DNA of 15,067 nt from Bacteroidales bacterium (GCA_007132365.1 SLOS01000086.1:1-15067), one strand, 5' to 3'; numbered from the stretch's first letter, positions 1-7,477 are shown. Notes: generated from the letters alone by a model not told the origin. Translations and numbers: made by a program.

Positions 1-443
1 CCTGGCCCGGGGTCACACAACCGGGTTCAGTGAACAGAGATATCGTATCTAACCTCGACTTCGCACAAACTTTCCTTGATGCCATAGGAGCGGATCAACC
101 GGATGATATGCAGGGGGCAAGCATGCTGCCATTACTTAAGGGAGATACTCCGGATAATTGGCGAAAAGAGCATTACTATCATTATTATGCGTATCCCGAT
201 TTTAACTCAGTAAAACGTCACTATGGTATTGCAGATGCACGCTACAAACTAATCCATTTCTATTATGATATTGACGAATGGGAAATGTATGACCTGAAAA
301 AAGATCCTCACGAAATGAATAGCGTATATAATGATCCGGAGTATGCAGAAGTCCGGGAAGATTTACATGAGCGGTTAAATAAAATCAGAGCAAAGTATGG
401 AGATTCAGATGAACTGACCAGATCCTTTCTGCCGGACAGGTAG
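1..443 (+). CDS. Sulfatase, C-terminal fragment (5' end outside window)
   Basis: The frame is open from the window edge (first full codon at base 3, reading WPGVTQPGSV) to TAG at 441-443, so about 146 C-terminal codons are present. The GTG at 30 is an internal valine, not a start. WPG...PGS, then SNLDFAQTFLD and MQGASMLPLLKG, form the usual end of the alpha/beta sulfatase core. The aromatic stretch HYYHYYAYPDF, then RHYGIADARYKLIHFYYD, then MYDLKKDPHEMNSVY match the C-terminal (DUF4976-type) subdomain of Bacteroidota arylsulfatases. The family hydrolyses sulfate esters, often on host or algal glycans, using a formylglycine made from a CxPSR motif that lies upstream of this window and cannot be checked. 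Substrate is unknown. It converges on the PspC operon, with 84 bp between stops and no clear terminator hairpin there. Confidence 0.9.
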   Translation, partial: WPGVTQPGSVNRDIVSNLDFAQTFLDAIGADQPDDMQGASMLPLLKGDTPDNWRKEHYYHYYAYPDFNSVKRHYGIADARYKLIHFYYDIDEWEMYDLKKDPHEMNSVYNDPEYAEVREDLHERLNKIRAKYGDSDELTRSFLPDR

Positions 444-527
444 CTTGTCTATGATTCGGTTAATAGCAGTTAATAACTGAGTAGACTTCATTACACATTC
501 ATCACTGATACCACTCTATGCCGCGGT

Positions 528-2162
528 TTACCCGGGTGCCAGCCCTTCTTTGGTCATAACCCACCTCTTTCCGGTCATTGACTGAATTCCAATCCCTTTA
601 GTATTACTTGCCGAGGTTATTATCCGGTCGGTCCCTTCGCCCAGTTTAACTGAGTAACCCTCCGGCAGGCTGAGGCGGAGGCTGACACCCCCGAAGTTCC
701 AGGGTTTTTCGGGTTCTGTTGTAAAAAGATTGCTGAAAATAAGGACTGAGTCCCTTAACTCCCAGTTATAGGATACTCTCTCGGCGTTAAGTTCGGCAGC
801 AAGCTGGCCGGGTCCCCTGGCGGTTTTCACCACCGAAAGCTCCGGTTCGGAAAGATTGGTGTGCCGGATGCTGAGTGATGGACGGGACCAGAATGTTTCA
901 CCCTCCTGGTCGACGTAAATTCCCCGGACCGGACCATGGGCATGATGGGTCCGCCATCCCATATGGCTGCGAAACTTGAAAAGATCCTCCAGCCGTGTCA
1001 TGTCTACAGCTTCATCCACCTGCAGATAAAGAGTTTTTGAGGGAGGTGCGGTTATGGTCATATTCTCCTGGTATATTCCGCGGAATGCGTATTTTCTTGA
1101 TTCAATAAACCCCAGCGTGAACAGCACCGATATGCCGGCTATCCAAAGAATGAGTGCCACAATGCCAAGTCCGCTATCTCTTGCACTTATCCGGAATGTC
1201 ATTTTAATACCCGTGTAAATAATGGATATAAGCGGTATTATAATCACCAAAAACAGCGCTGCAAGAAAAACCGTCATATTTACAGGCTCGACAAAGGCAG
1301 AAAGAAATTGGCTTAAAGGGAAGAAACTGCCGCTGAACCATCCGAGACTGAAGATGGTGGATTGAAAAAAGAATACCCCAAGAAAACTCATAAGAAGAAT
1401 GAATCCTGCAAATACCAGTGCAACCCCCACCAGTATCAGTACAATCTTGGCAATCACCACAAATATGCGGCCGATTACATGCAGTATCTCCTCAACCGAC
1501 GACCGCGCCTGCCTGTAACCTTCGGTTTTTTCAATGTTCTTCCAGTTGGCCTTTACATCCTCATACTCCTGCTTTACGGTCTTTTCAATATTTGATACCG
1601 TGACCCGTTCTCCCCGCATTTCAAGCCTTTGGGCAATGGAAACCGCCTTTGGTATGGCAATCCACAATACTATATACACAATTGCCCAAACTCCGTGGCC
1701 GATGAAAAAAAGGATTACGAAAAGTATCCGGATAATAACAGGGTCGATGCCGAAATAAGCACCAAGTCCACCGCAAACACCTCCAAGAACAGCATTATCC
1801 GGATCCCTGTAAAGTCTTCTCGCCGACCTCACAGTTCTCCGTGATCTTTTCGCGCCTTCTTCCGGCTGTTCCGGTTCACCGGGCATCTCGCCGGCCTCTT
1901 CCAGAAATTCACTGGGGTCGCCCATAATACCGGTAACCTCATTAACATCTTCAATGGTTATAACCTCTTTTTTCTTTTCTGTTACCCGCGTCTGGAAAAG
2001 TTCTGCAATCCGCGATTCAATGTCGTCTATTATCTCCCTGCCTTCATCCTTCCTGCTGAAGTAAAGCTCAACTGTTTTCAGGTAGCTTTTCAGCTTTTCA
2101 TAGGCATCTTCATCTATGTGAAAGATCAGCCCGCTTATATTAATTTTAATTGCTTTCTTCAT
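528..2162 (-). CDS. Long PspC-domain membrane protein
   Basis: I start at the ATG at 2162 (MKKAIKINISG; 544 aa), because related proteins begin this way and an upstream start at 2216 would overlap padR. Residues 1-85 are the Bacteroidota N-terminal domain (FHIDEDAYEKL, DDIESRIAELF, ITIEDVNEV..MGDP). An acidic/basic linker follows. The PspC domain is about 113-175 (RRLYRDPDNAVLGGVCGGLG, then a hydrophobic segment ending in LWIAIPKA). Further membrane segments lie near 231-265, 296-320 and 332-352. Residues 365-544 are polar, with alternating hydrophobic residues, and resemble the beta-rich C-terminal domains attached to PspC proteins in this phylum. That domain call is inferred. PspC proteins are linked to envelope stress sensing. 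It is the last gene of the leftward operon, 13 bp after padR. No strong Shine-Dalgarno is visible. Confidence 0.88.
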   Translation of the reverse strand: MKKAIKINISGLIFHIDEDAYEKLKSYLKTVELYFSRKDEGREIIDDIESRIAELFQTRVTEKKKEVITIEDVNEVTGIMGDPSEFLEEAGEMPGEPEQPEEGAKRSRRTVRSARRLYRDPDNAVLGGVCGGLGAYFGIDPVIIRILFVILFFIGHGVWAIVYIVLWIAIPKAVSIAQRLEMRGERVTVSNIEKTVKQEYEDVKANWKNIEKTEGYRQARSSVEEILHVIGRIFVVIAKIVLILVGVALVFAGFILLMSFLGVFFFQSTIFSLGWFSGSFFPLSQFLSAFVEPVNMTVFLAALFLVIIIPLISIIYTGIKMTFRISARDSGLGIVALILWIAGISVLFTLGFIESRKYAFRGIYQENMTITAPPSKTLYLQVDEAVDMTRLEDLFKFRSHMGWRTHHAHGPVRGIYVDQEGETFWSRPSLSIRHTNLSEPELSVVKTARGPGQLAAELNAERVSYNWELRDSVLIFSNLFTTEPEKPWNFGGVSLRLSLPEGYSVKLGEGTDRIITSASNTKGIGIQSMTGKRWVMTKEGLAPG

Positions 2163-2175
2163 CTTGCAATGGTTT

Positions 2176-2520
2176 TTAGGATTTTGATTTACTGCGGCTG
2201 TTGTTGATAGAGTCAACGGCAGAGATCAGGTCCTGCCATGAATTGTCAAGTTCATCCAGAAAGGTTTTACCCTTCTCTGTAAGTGTATAGTATTTCCGTG
2301 GCGGACCCTGCTGGGATTCTTCCCAGCGGTAGCTTAGCAACCCGGCATTTTTCTGGCGGGTCAACAGAGGATAGAGAGTGCCTTCCACAACTATCATCCT
2401 GGCCTGCTTCAGTTCATTGATAATATCTGAAGCATATGCATCATTATTTGCAAGGATGGATAATATACAATACTCCAGGACTCCCTTCCTCATCTGTGCT
2501 TTTGTATTCTCCAGGTTCAT
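2176..2520 (-). CDS. PadR-family transcriptional regulator
   Basis: This 114-aa protein has the winged-helix layout of PadR regulators: MRKGVLEYCILSILA (9-23), DAYASDIINEL (27-37), the recognition-helix and wing region VEGTLYPLLTRQKNAGLL (45-62), and the wing GPPRKYYTLTEKGK (72-85). The short C-terminal helix (86-105) is the usual dimerisation element of the small PadR subfamily. An AGGAG Shine-Dalgarno (plus-strand CTCCT at 2530-2534) lies 9 nt before the ATG, unusually strong for this window. The gene sits between two PspC genes, a recurrent Bacteroidota arrangement, and probably represses its own operon. A palindrome at 3374-3392 is a candidate operator. The ligand is unknown. Confidence 0.93.
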   Translation of the reverse strand: MNLENTKAQMRKGVLEYCILSILANNDAYASDIINELKQARMIVVEGTLYPLLTRQKNAGLLSYRWEESQQGPPRKYYTLTEKGKTFLDELDNSWQDLISAVDSINNSRSKSKS

Positions 2521-2522
2521 AA

Positions 2523-2660
2523 TTACAGGCTCCTGATTAATATATCTGTTATTAAAACAACTAAAGTCATCAAGCTCAGTAACCGGACCTCAGAAATAAG
2601 TCCTTCCCGGTAGCCGGGGTGGGAGAAAACAACTTCTCCATTTTCATTGATTGCCTCCAT
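2523..2660 (-). CDS. Candidate 45-aa membrane peptide between pspC and padR
   Basis: An ATG-initiated frame of 45 codons fills the gap between the short pspC gene and padR. It begins 4 nt after the pspC stop (2665) and its TAA (2525-2523) ends 2 nt before the padR ATG (2520). The peptide starts MEAINENGEVVFSHPGYREG (1-20) and ends in a hydrophobic segment of about 17 residues flanked by arginines (LLSLMTLVVLITDILI between R26 and R43), so it could be a single-pass membrane peptide. The padR Shine-Dalgarno lies inside its last codons, which suggests translational coupling. It has no clear ribosome binding site of its own. I do not recognise a family. It may be a chance frame, but the exact fit in the gap is notable. 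Confidence 0.4.
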   Translation of the reverse strand: MEAINENGEVVFSHPGYREGLISEVRLLSLMTLVVLITDILIRSL

Positions 2661-2664
2661 AGTT

Positions 2665-3273
2665 TTAAATTTTAAGGTTCTTTCTTACATTGTTGAATTC
2701 TTCCTTTACAGCCCTGCCTATATTTGATATGTTTACAGGCTCACCTCTCATTTCAAGTTTCTGCGCTGTTGTGACAGCCGGCGGGACTACCAGCCATAGC
2801 AACAGGTAAATAAGCACACCTGACAGGGCCCCGATGGCAAGAATGATAAAAATTATCCTTATCCATATAACATCTATGCTCCAGTATGCTGCAATGCCGC
2901 TGCAGACACCACCCAGGATGCGGCTGTCAACATCCCGGTAAATCCTTCTGCTGCCCCTGCTGCCGGCAAAGGAACTTTCAGCCTCACCGCTGCTTCCGCC
3001 GTCTTCCACCCTACCGGCAAAATCACCGGGTTCACCCATTATCTCAATGACCTTTTCCACATCTTTGATGGTGACAGGCCTGGAGCCGGCAGCCCCTCCC
3101 CCGGAGAACAACTCGGCTATACGTAACTCAATATCTGACATTATATCATTTCTCTCTCCCTCATCGGAAAAGTGACCTTCAATTTTATCAAGATATATCT
3201 TCAGCAGTTCATAAGCATCTTCGTCGATACTGAAAACCGACCCTCCAAGGTTAATTGTAACTGTTCTCTTCAT
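2665..3273 (-). CDS. Short PspC-domain protein
   Basis: This 202-aa protein has the same first two modules as the long PspC protein in this operon. The N-terminal domain is 1-85 (VFSIDEDAYELL, SDIELRIAELF, VTIKDVEKVIEIMGEP). After a Gly/Ser-rich linker, the PspC domain is about 109-167 (RRIYRDVDSRILGGVCSGIA, then two close hydrophobic stretches ending LWLVVPPAV). Both proteins then share a juxtamembrane segment (QKLEMRGEPVNISNI here), but this one stops after about 25 more residues (NVRKNLKI). It therefore lacks the extra membrane segments and the long C-terminal domain. The clean ending and intact frame suggest a short paralogue rather than a broken gene. It is the first gene of the leftward operon and may partner the long protein in an envelope-stress complex (inference). 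Confidence 0.9.
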   Translation of the reverse strand: MKRTVTINLGGSVFSIDEDAYELLKIYLDKIEGHFSDEGERNDIMSDIELRIAELFSGGGAAGSRPVTIKDVEKVIEIMGEPGDFAGRVEDGGSSGEAESSFAGSRGSRRIYRDVDSRILGGVCSGIAAYWSIDVIWIRIIFIILAIGALSGVLIYLLLWLVVPPAVTTAQKLEMRGEPVNISNIGRAVKEEFNNVRKNLKI

Positions 3274-3351
3274 AATGCAAAATTTTTCAGTCTCATTAAT
3301 TACGGTTATTCAAAAATATTAATACCTTTTATTGCCTGCATATTTTCATTA

Positions 3352-3384
3352 CAAAGATATGTATTTTTTTTATTACTATGCAAT
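3352..3384 (-). promoter_or_regulatory. Candidate promoter of the pspC-padR-pspC operon
   Basis: On the minus strand, TATCTTTG (plus 3352-3359) matches the Bacteroidota -7 consensus TAnnTTTG. An ATTG (plus 3381-3384) lies 21 bp upstream and approximates the -33 TTTG element. The expected start of transcription is near 3346, giving a leader of about 70 nt. A second TAnnTTTG match (TATTTTTG, plus 3311-3318) lies nearer the gene but has no good -33 partner. Confidence 0.45.
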
Positions 3385-3392
3385 ACATAGTA
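3374..3392. promoter_or_regulatory. Perfect 7-5-7 palindrome, candidate PadR operator
   Basis: TACTATG-CAATA-CATAGTA is a perfect inverted repeat with 7-bp arms and a 5-bp spacer, in the intergenic region upstream of the pspC/padR operon. It covers the -33 element of the candidate leftward promoter. PadR-family proteins bind dyads with TACT/AGTA or ATGT/ACAT half-sites, and both kinds of half-site can be seen here. A second, wider inverted repeat shares the area (TATGTAT at 3358-3364 with ATACATA at 3383-3389). Assignment to the PadR protein is inferred from position and half-site sequence. Confidence 0.45.
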
Positions 3393-3448
3393 CCATATTT
3401 TTTAATATTTTTTCTGCTTTATTTTATTATGGATTGATTTACAATTAA

Positions 3449-3478
3449 TTGTATTTTGGATCAAATTTATTACATTTG
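3449..3478 (+). promoter_or_regulatory. Candidate promoter of the DUF2797 gene
   Basis: TACATTTG at 3471-3478 is an exact match to the Bacteroidota -7 element TAnnTTTG. TTG at 3449-3451 lies 19 bp upstream as the -33 core. Transcription would start at about 3483-3485, leaving a leader of about 18 nt before the ATG at 3502. The spacing matches the known consensus, but transcription is not shown. Confidence 0.5.
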
Positions 3479-3501
3479 AGATCAGCAAATTCTCAATTTA
3501 A

Positions 3502-4302
3502 ATGAGCATCTATACAGGCACAATAATAAAAATGTCAACTGCTCCCGGTGAAGTTGCCCGTTACGCCCTTTCGTTCGGCAGTGAGACAGCCGACATGAAC
3601 AGCCTCATCGGAAGAGAGCTTTCGCTGGAATTCCTCAATGAAATATACTGCATTGGCTGCGGGAGGAAAACAGCCAGATCGTTTGCCCAGGGATTCTGCT
3701 ACCCCTGCCTGATCAGTTCGCCGCTAACGGACAAATGCATCCTTCACCCCGAGTTATGCGAAGCGCATGAAGGTATATCGCGCGATATGGAGTGGTCCAG
3801 GTCACATTGCCTGCAGGACCATTTTGTATACCTCTCAGATACGACCGGATTGAAGGTGGGGGTTACGAGAGTGTCGCAAATACCCACCAGGTGGATCGAC
3901 CAGGGAGCAACGCGTGCGGTATTAATAGCCAGAACCCCCAACAGGTTCCTGGCCGGCTCTATAGAGGTCTTTCTCAAGGGTCATTTCAGGGATAAGACCA
4001 ACTGGCGCAATATGCTTACAAACAAACAACCTGTCAAACCGGACCTTCTGAAAGAAAAGGAAAGAGCTTTCGGGGTGATGCCGCCGGAGTTCACTCAATA
4101 TTTAATTGACGATAATGAGATCACATCCGTAAATTTCCCCGTAAGGGAATATCCAGTCAAGGTAACAGCCCTTTCATTTGACAAAACTCCGGAAATAAAG
4201 GGTACCCTTATGGGGATCAAGGGTCAGTACCTGATATTTGACGGGGGAAGGGTGCTTAACATCAGAAAGCACAACGGTTACAAAGTAAACATGCAGGTTT
4301 AG
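3502..4302 (+). CDS. DUF2797 protein with zinc-site-like cysteines and GIY-YIG-like segment
   Basis: This 266-aa protein matches the layout I know for DUF2797, a family with no established function. After a beta-rich N-terminus, residues 50-69 hold C50xxC53 and C66xxC69 (YCIGCGRK, GFCYPC). C79, C86, H89, H102 and C103 follow, so one or two structural zinc sites are likely. Residues 109-170 resemble a GIY-YIG nuclease fold: VYLSDTTGLKVGVTR (109-123), an arginine in a helix (R130), a glutamate in the next helix (E155) and a late asparagine (N167). This resemblance is my reading of the motif order and is not proven. The C-terminus (215-266) is beta-rich. The gene has its own candidate promoter and lies 49 bp before tldD, so they may be co-transcribed. 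No signal peptide, so probably cytoplasmic. Confidence 0.75.
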   Translation: MSIYTGTIIKMSTAPGEVARYALSFGSETADMNSLIGRELSLEFLNEIYCIGCGRKTARSFAQGFCYPCLISSPLTDKCILHPELCEAHEGISRDMEWSRSHCLQDHFVYLSDTTGLKVGVTRVSQIPTRWIDQGATRAVLIARTPNRFLAGSIEVFLKGHFRDKTNWRNMLTNKQPVKPDLLKEKERAFGVMPPEFTQYLIDDNEITSVNFPVREYPVKVTALSFDKTPEIKGTLMGIKGQYLIFDGGRVLNIRKHNGYKVNMQV

Positions 4303-4351
4303 CAGAATTTACCGTTTATATCTAATAACACATCATAAATTACCATTTAAT

Positions 4352-5881
4352 ATGAAAAAATATCAAGCAAGAGCAATTCCAAGAAGGAAATTCATGGAAA
4401 TGAGTTTTAAGGGGGGACTGCTGATCGCGGCTACACCAAGCCTCATGAGCCACCTGGTTTCATGCAGCTCCCCTGCCCCGTCAGGTCCCGGGCTCGACCT
4501 GGAAAAACCGGTGCTCGACAGGGTAATCGCCAAAGCACTTGCCCAGGGCGGGGAATTTGCAGATGTTTATCTTGAAAACAGGGTGTCAAGGCAGATCATA
4601 ATGGAAGAATCGCTTTTCAGAAGCGGACTCTACGGTATAGCCCAGGGAGCCGGTGTAAGGGTTGTTTCGGGGGACAGAACAGGCTTTGCCTACACTGATG
4701 AGATAACCGAGGAGAATCTGCTGAGGGCTGCCGAAGTGGCCTCATATGTGGCGCGTAACACTGAGTTGACAGTGCCTTTCAATATTGCCGGGGCAGAGCG
4801 TGAATCTTTCGTCACCGTCCGCCAGCCGCTTGGGGAGATTGCAGACACCAGGCGTATTGAGATAATGGAAAGAGCCAATCAGGCTGCCCTGGATTACGAC
4901 CCTCGCATTAAAATGGCAAAGATTGATTATTATGACCAGGTACGCGGAAGGGTTATCGCCAACAGTGAGGGCCTTTACCTTCGTGACGAGCTTCCGCTAA
5001 TGTTTTTCATAGTTGAAACCCTAGGTGATGACGGCACCGGCCGCCACATGTCACGCATGCGTATCAGTCAGCATTCCGGCTTTGAAATGTTTGAAAAATA
5101 CACCCCTGAATATGTTGCCCAAAGTGCGGCCCGTGAGTCAATTGCCATGCTGGGCGCTGAAGATGCTCCTGCCGGAATAATGGATGTGGTGATGGAAAAC
5201 GGCTGGGGCGGGGTTCTTATACACGAAGCGGTCGGGCATCCCCTGGAGGCCGACAACATTGCAAAAGGTATCGGGGCCTTTACAGGGAAACTAGGTCAGA
5301 AAGTGGCTACCGAACATTTTACAATGGTGGATGACGGGACAATACCCAATATGAGGGGAACGATCAATTTCGACGATGAAGGCACACCCGCGCAACGCAA
5401 TGTGCTTATAGAAAAAGGGGTATTAAAGGGTTACATGACTGATATCCTCAGCTCCGGACAACTGGACATGAAACGTACGGGCAATGGCCGCCGTGAAACA
5501 TTCCGCCACATACCAATTCCGCGAATGACCAATACATTCATTGAAAAAGGGAAGCACAGGCCCGATGATATCCTTGCTTCAACAAAAACAGGACTTTATG
5601 TCCAGAGCCTCAGCGGTGGAAGCGTAAACCCCGTAACCGGTGTGTTCAACTTCACCTGCCGCGAAGCATATCTTATCGAAAACGGAAAAAAAACAACCCC
5701 CGTCCGCGGAGCCACACTCATCGGGTCCTGTATGGGAGTCATATCGAGCATAGATGCTGTGGGTGATGACCTGGACTTCGGTCCCGGAATATGCGGCAAG
5801 GCCGGGCAATCGGCCGAGGTGACAGTCGGTCAGCCTACTGTAAGGATAAGGGGAATAAATGTCGGCGGAAGCCGGGCTTAA
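4352..5881 (+). CDS. tldD: TldD-family metalloprotease with Tat/lipoprotein signal
   Basis: This 509-aa protein is a TldD-type peptidase. The zinc motif HEAVGHPLEAD is at 291-301. The C-terminal block GDDLDFGPGICGKAGQSAEV contains a cysteine (C481) where TldD proteins have a conserved Cys that I recall as a metal ligand. TldD/TldE heterodimers cleave flexible peptides such as microcin precursors and the CcdA antitoxin in Escherichia coli. The N-terminus is unusual: a twin-arginine motif (PRRKF, 10-14), a hydrophobic stretch (21-36) and a lipobox LVSC with C38, followed by a proline-rich linker. This predicts Tat export and lipidation, whereas E. coli TldD is cytoplasmic. The catalytic domain starts at about residue 50, so the signal adds to a full-length enzyme. 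tldE follows 62 bp downstream. Confidence 0.92.
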   Translation: MKKYQARAIPRRKFMEMSFKGGLLIAATPSLMSHLVSCSSPAPSGPGLDLEKPVLDRVIAKALAQGGEFADVYLENRVSRQIIMEESLFRSGLYGIAQGAGVRVVSGDRTGFAYTDEITEENLLRAAEVASYVARNTELTVPFNIAGAERESFVTVRQPLGEIADTRRIEIMERANQAALDYDPRIKMAKIDYYDQVRGRVIANSEGLYLRDELPLMFFIVETLGDDGTGRHMSRMRISQHSGFEMFEKYTPEYVAQSAARESIAMLGAEDAPAGIMDVVMENGWGGVLIHEAVGHPLEADNIAKGIGAFTGKLGQKVATEHFTMVDDGTIPNMRGTINFDDEGTPAQRNVLIEKGVLKGYMTDILSSGQLDMKRTGNGRRETFRHIPIPRMTNTFIEKGKHRPDDILASTKTGLYVQSLSGGSVNPVTGVFNFTCREAYLIENGKKTTPVRGATLIGSCMGVISSIDAVGDDLDFGPGICGKAGQSAEVTVGQPTVRIRGINVGGSRA

Positions 5882-5943
5882 GCGGATTTTGTTACTGTTG
5901 TTCAGAAGCCCTTATTATTGTTGAATATTTAAAAACAGGATAT

Positions 5944-7278
5944 ATGGATAATAAAGAATTAACATCAAAACTGGTTGACAGATGTCTCCGTCTCGGGGCA
6001 GACGAGGCCGAAGTTTTTCTTCAGACGGGCAGGAACCTCTCGGTCAGAGTGCGTAACGCCGATATCGAGACCATCCAGGAGGCCTCAACCAGCGGAGTCG
6101 GATTCAGGGTTATTGTTGATGGGAAAATGGGTTTCAGCCACTCCAACGATCTTGCTGAGAGGGCACTGGATGACACGATCAGCAGAGCAATTGCCTTTGC
6201 AAGGCTTACCACCCCCGATGAAAGCAATGTGCTTCCCTCCGATAAGGGTCATACAGATGTCGATGGACTGTTCGATCCTGAGATAGCACGGGTCAGCATG
6301 GACAGAAAGATTGATATTGCACTCGAGGTGGAAAGACTTGCCATGGAAGATCCAAAAATAACCCACAGCTCGGGATCTTCTTTCGGTGAATGGGAAGGAG
6401 AGGTTTTTATTACCAACTCGAAAGGAATATCAAACTCTTACAAAGCTTCAATGTGCTCGGTTGGTGTTGGTGTTGTTGCCGAAAAGGGAGATCAGCGAAG
6501 GACCGGCGGGGAATGGAGCTCCCGGAGGTTCTTTGCGGACCTTGAACCGCTTGATGAAATTGCAGCAAGCGCCGCACGGAAAGCATGGGAACTGCTTGAC
6601 CCCCGGATGGTGCCAACCCAAAGGGCCTCCGTTATCTTTGACGCTTCTGTTGCACCATCGCTTTTTGGTGGCATCATTGCAGCTATAAACGGAGAGAGAG
6701 TGCTTCAGGGGGCCAGCTTTTTAGAAAACTCCATCGATGAGCAATTTGCATCATCACTGCTCACCATTACCGATGACGGCACAATACCAAAAGGTACAGG
6801 AAGTTCTCCCTTTGACGGAGAAGGAGTGCCAACAGCCAAAAGAGTGCTTGTTGAAAACGGGGTGCTCAGAAGTTTCATATATAACACGCAGGTAGCTGCA
6901 AGGGCTGGTGTTGAGAGTACCGGCAACGCTTCAAGGGGAGGATATACCAGACTGCCGGGTATAGGGACCCATAACCTTTATCTTGCCACCGGTCAATACA
7001 GCCAGGAAGATATCATTGCTGCAACACAACGGGGACTCCTGCTGAAAGGAGTTACAGGATACGGGATCAACCCCGTTACGGGTAACTTCAGTGGCGGCGC
7101 CACAGGCTTCTGGATTGAGAACGGCAGGATTGCCTATCCTGTCGAGGGACTGGCTATTGCGGGAAGCGCAGCTCAGATCCTTAACGGTATTGAAATGATG
7201 GGAAACGATATCGACAGGAACCGCTCCTTTGCCTCACCAAGTTTCCGCATTGCAGAAATGCAGATCGGAGGGGCGTGA
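5944..7278 (+). CDS. tldE: TldE/PmbA-family peptidase subunit
   Basis: I start at the ATG at 5944 (444 aa, MDNKELTSKL), preceded by CAGGA 6 nt upstream. The longer open frame would run back into tldD and is not protein-like. Family features are the N-terminal domain (GADEAEVFLQ, 18-27; VRVRNADIETIQEA, 34-47; GVGFRVI, 51-57), the middle block RASVIFDASVAPSLFGG (227-243), DDGTIPKGTGSSPFDGEG (277-294), then TGYGINPVTGNFSGGATGFW (371-390) and a C-terminal SPSFRIAEMQIGG. It lacks the HExxxH motif, as expected for the non-catalytic TldE partner. There is no signal peptide, unlike the adjacent TldD. The two subunits would have to meet in one compartment to form the heterodimer known from E. coli. 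Confidence 0.92.
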   Translation: MDNKELTSKLVDRCLRLGADEAEVFLQTGRNLSVRVRNADIETIQEASTSGVGFRVIVDGKMGFSHSNDLAERALDDTISRAIAFARLTTPDESNVLPSDKGHTDVDGLFDPEIARVSMDRKIDIALEVERLAMEDPKITHSSGSSFGEWEGEVFITNSKGISNSYKASMCSVGVGVVAEKGDQRRTGGEWSSRRFFADLEPLDEIAASAARKAWELLDPRMVPTQRASVIFDASVAPSLFGGIIAAINGERVLQGASFLENSIDEQFASSLLTITDDGTIPKGTGSSPFDGEGVPTAKRVLVENGVLRSFIYNTQVAARAGVESTGNASRGGYTRLPGIGTHNLYLATGQYSQEDIIAATQRGLLLKGVTGYGINPVTGNFSGGATGFWIENGRIAYPVEGLAIAGSAAQILNGIEMMGNDIDRNRSFASPSFRIAEMQIGGA

Positions 7279-7448
7279 TAACCCATGGTAAACAACCAGG
7301 GATCCGGTGTAAGCTTAATGAGTAAATCCATTATCCTGGCGGACCGGGGGTTTGGCGGAGAAGGAGCAGATCACGATTAATGGCTGCGACCTTTTTGTCA
7401 CCTCTTTTTTTTTATTCGTCCCGGTTTATACTGTTTTTATCAAATGTC

Positions 7449-7463
7449 GGATATAATATATCC
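7449..7463. repeat. Short palindrome upstream of the thioester-like lipoprotein gene
   Basis: GGATATA-A-TATATCC has perfect 7-bp arms around one base. It lies in the 279-bp gap between tldE and the lipoprotein gene, about 95 bp before its ATG. It could be an operator, but it is AT-rich and may be chance. The rest of the gap holds a T-run at 7404-7412 without a convincing stem, so no terminator is called for tldE. Confidence 0.25.
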
Positions 7464-7477
7464 AGATAGATAAATAA

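Noticed and set aside
462..480. GTTAATA direct repeat between the sulfatase and PspC genes
   Set aside because: Only two short AT-rich copies; no hairpin or array.
1362..1844. Several open frames on the plus strand opposite the long PspC gene
   Set aside because: They mirror the membrane-segment codons of the real gene and read as low-complexity, non-family sequence.
5791..5943. Upstream extension of the TldE frame into tldD
   Set aside because: Cys/Arg-rich, unlike TldE N-termini, and overlaps tldD; the ATG at 5944 has an AGGA site and starts at the family's first helix.
7285..7380. 31-codon ATG frame just after tldE
   Set aside because: No ribosome site, no recognisable motif and no tight fit to neighbouring genes; most likely a chance frame.
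7404..7412. T-run after tldE as a terminator
   Set aside because: No stem of useful length precedes it.
7452..7457. TATAAT as a sigma-70 -10 box
   Set aside because: Bacteroidota use a different -7 consensus, no -35 partner is present, and the bases are part of the AT-rich palindrome.
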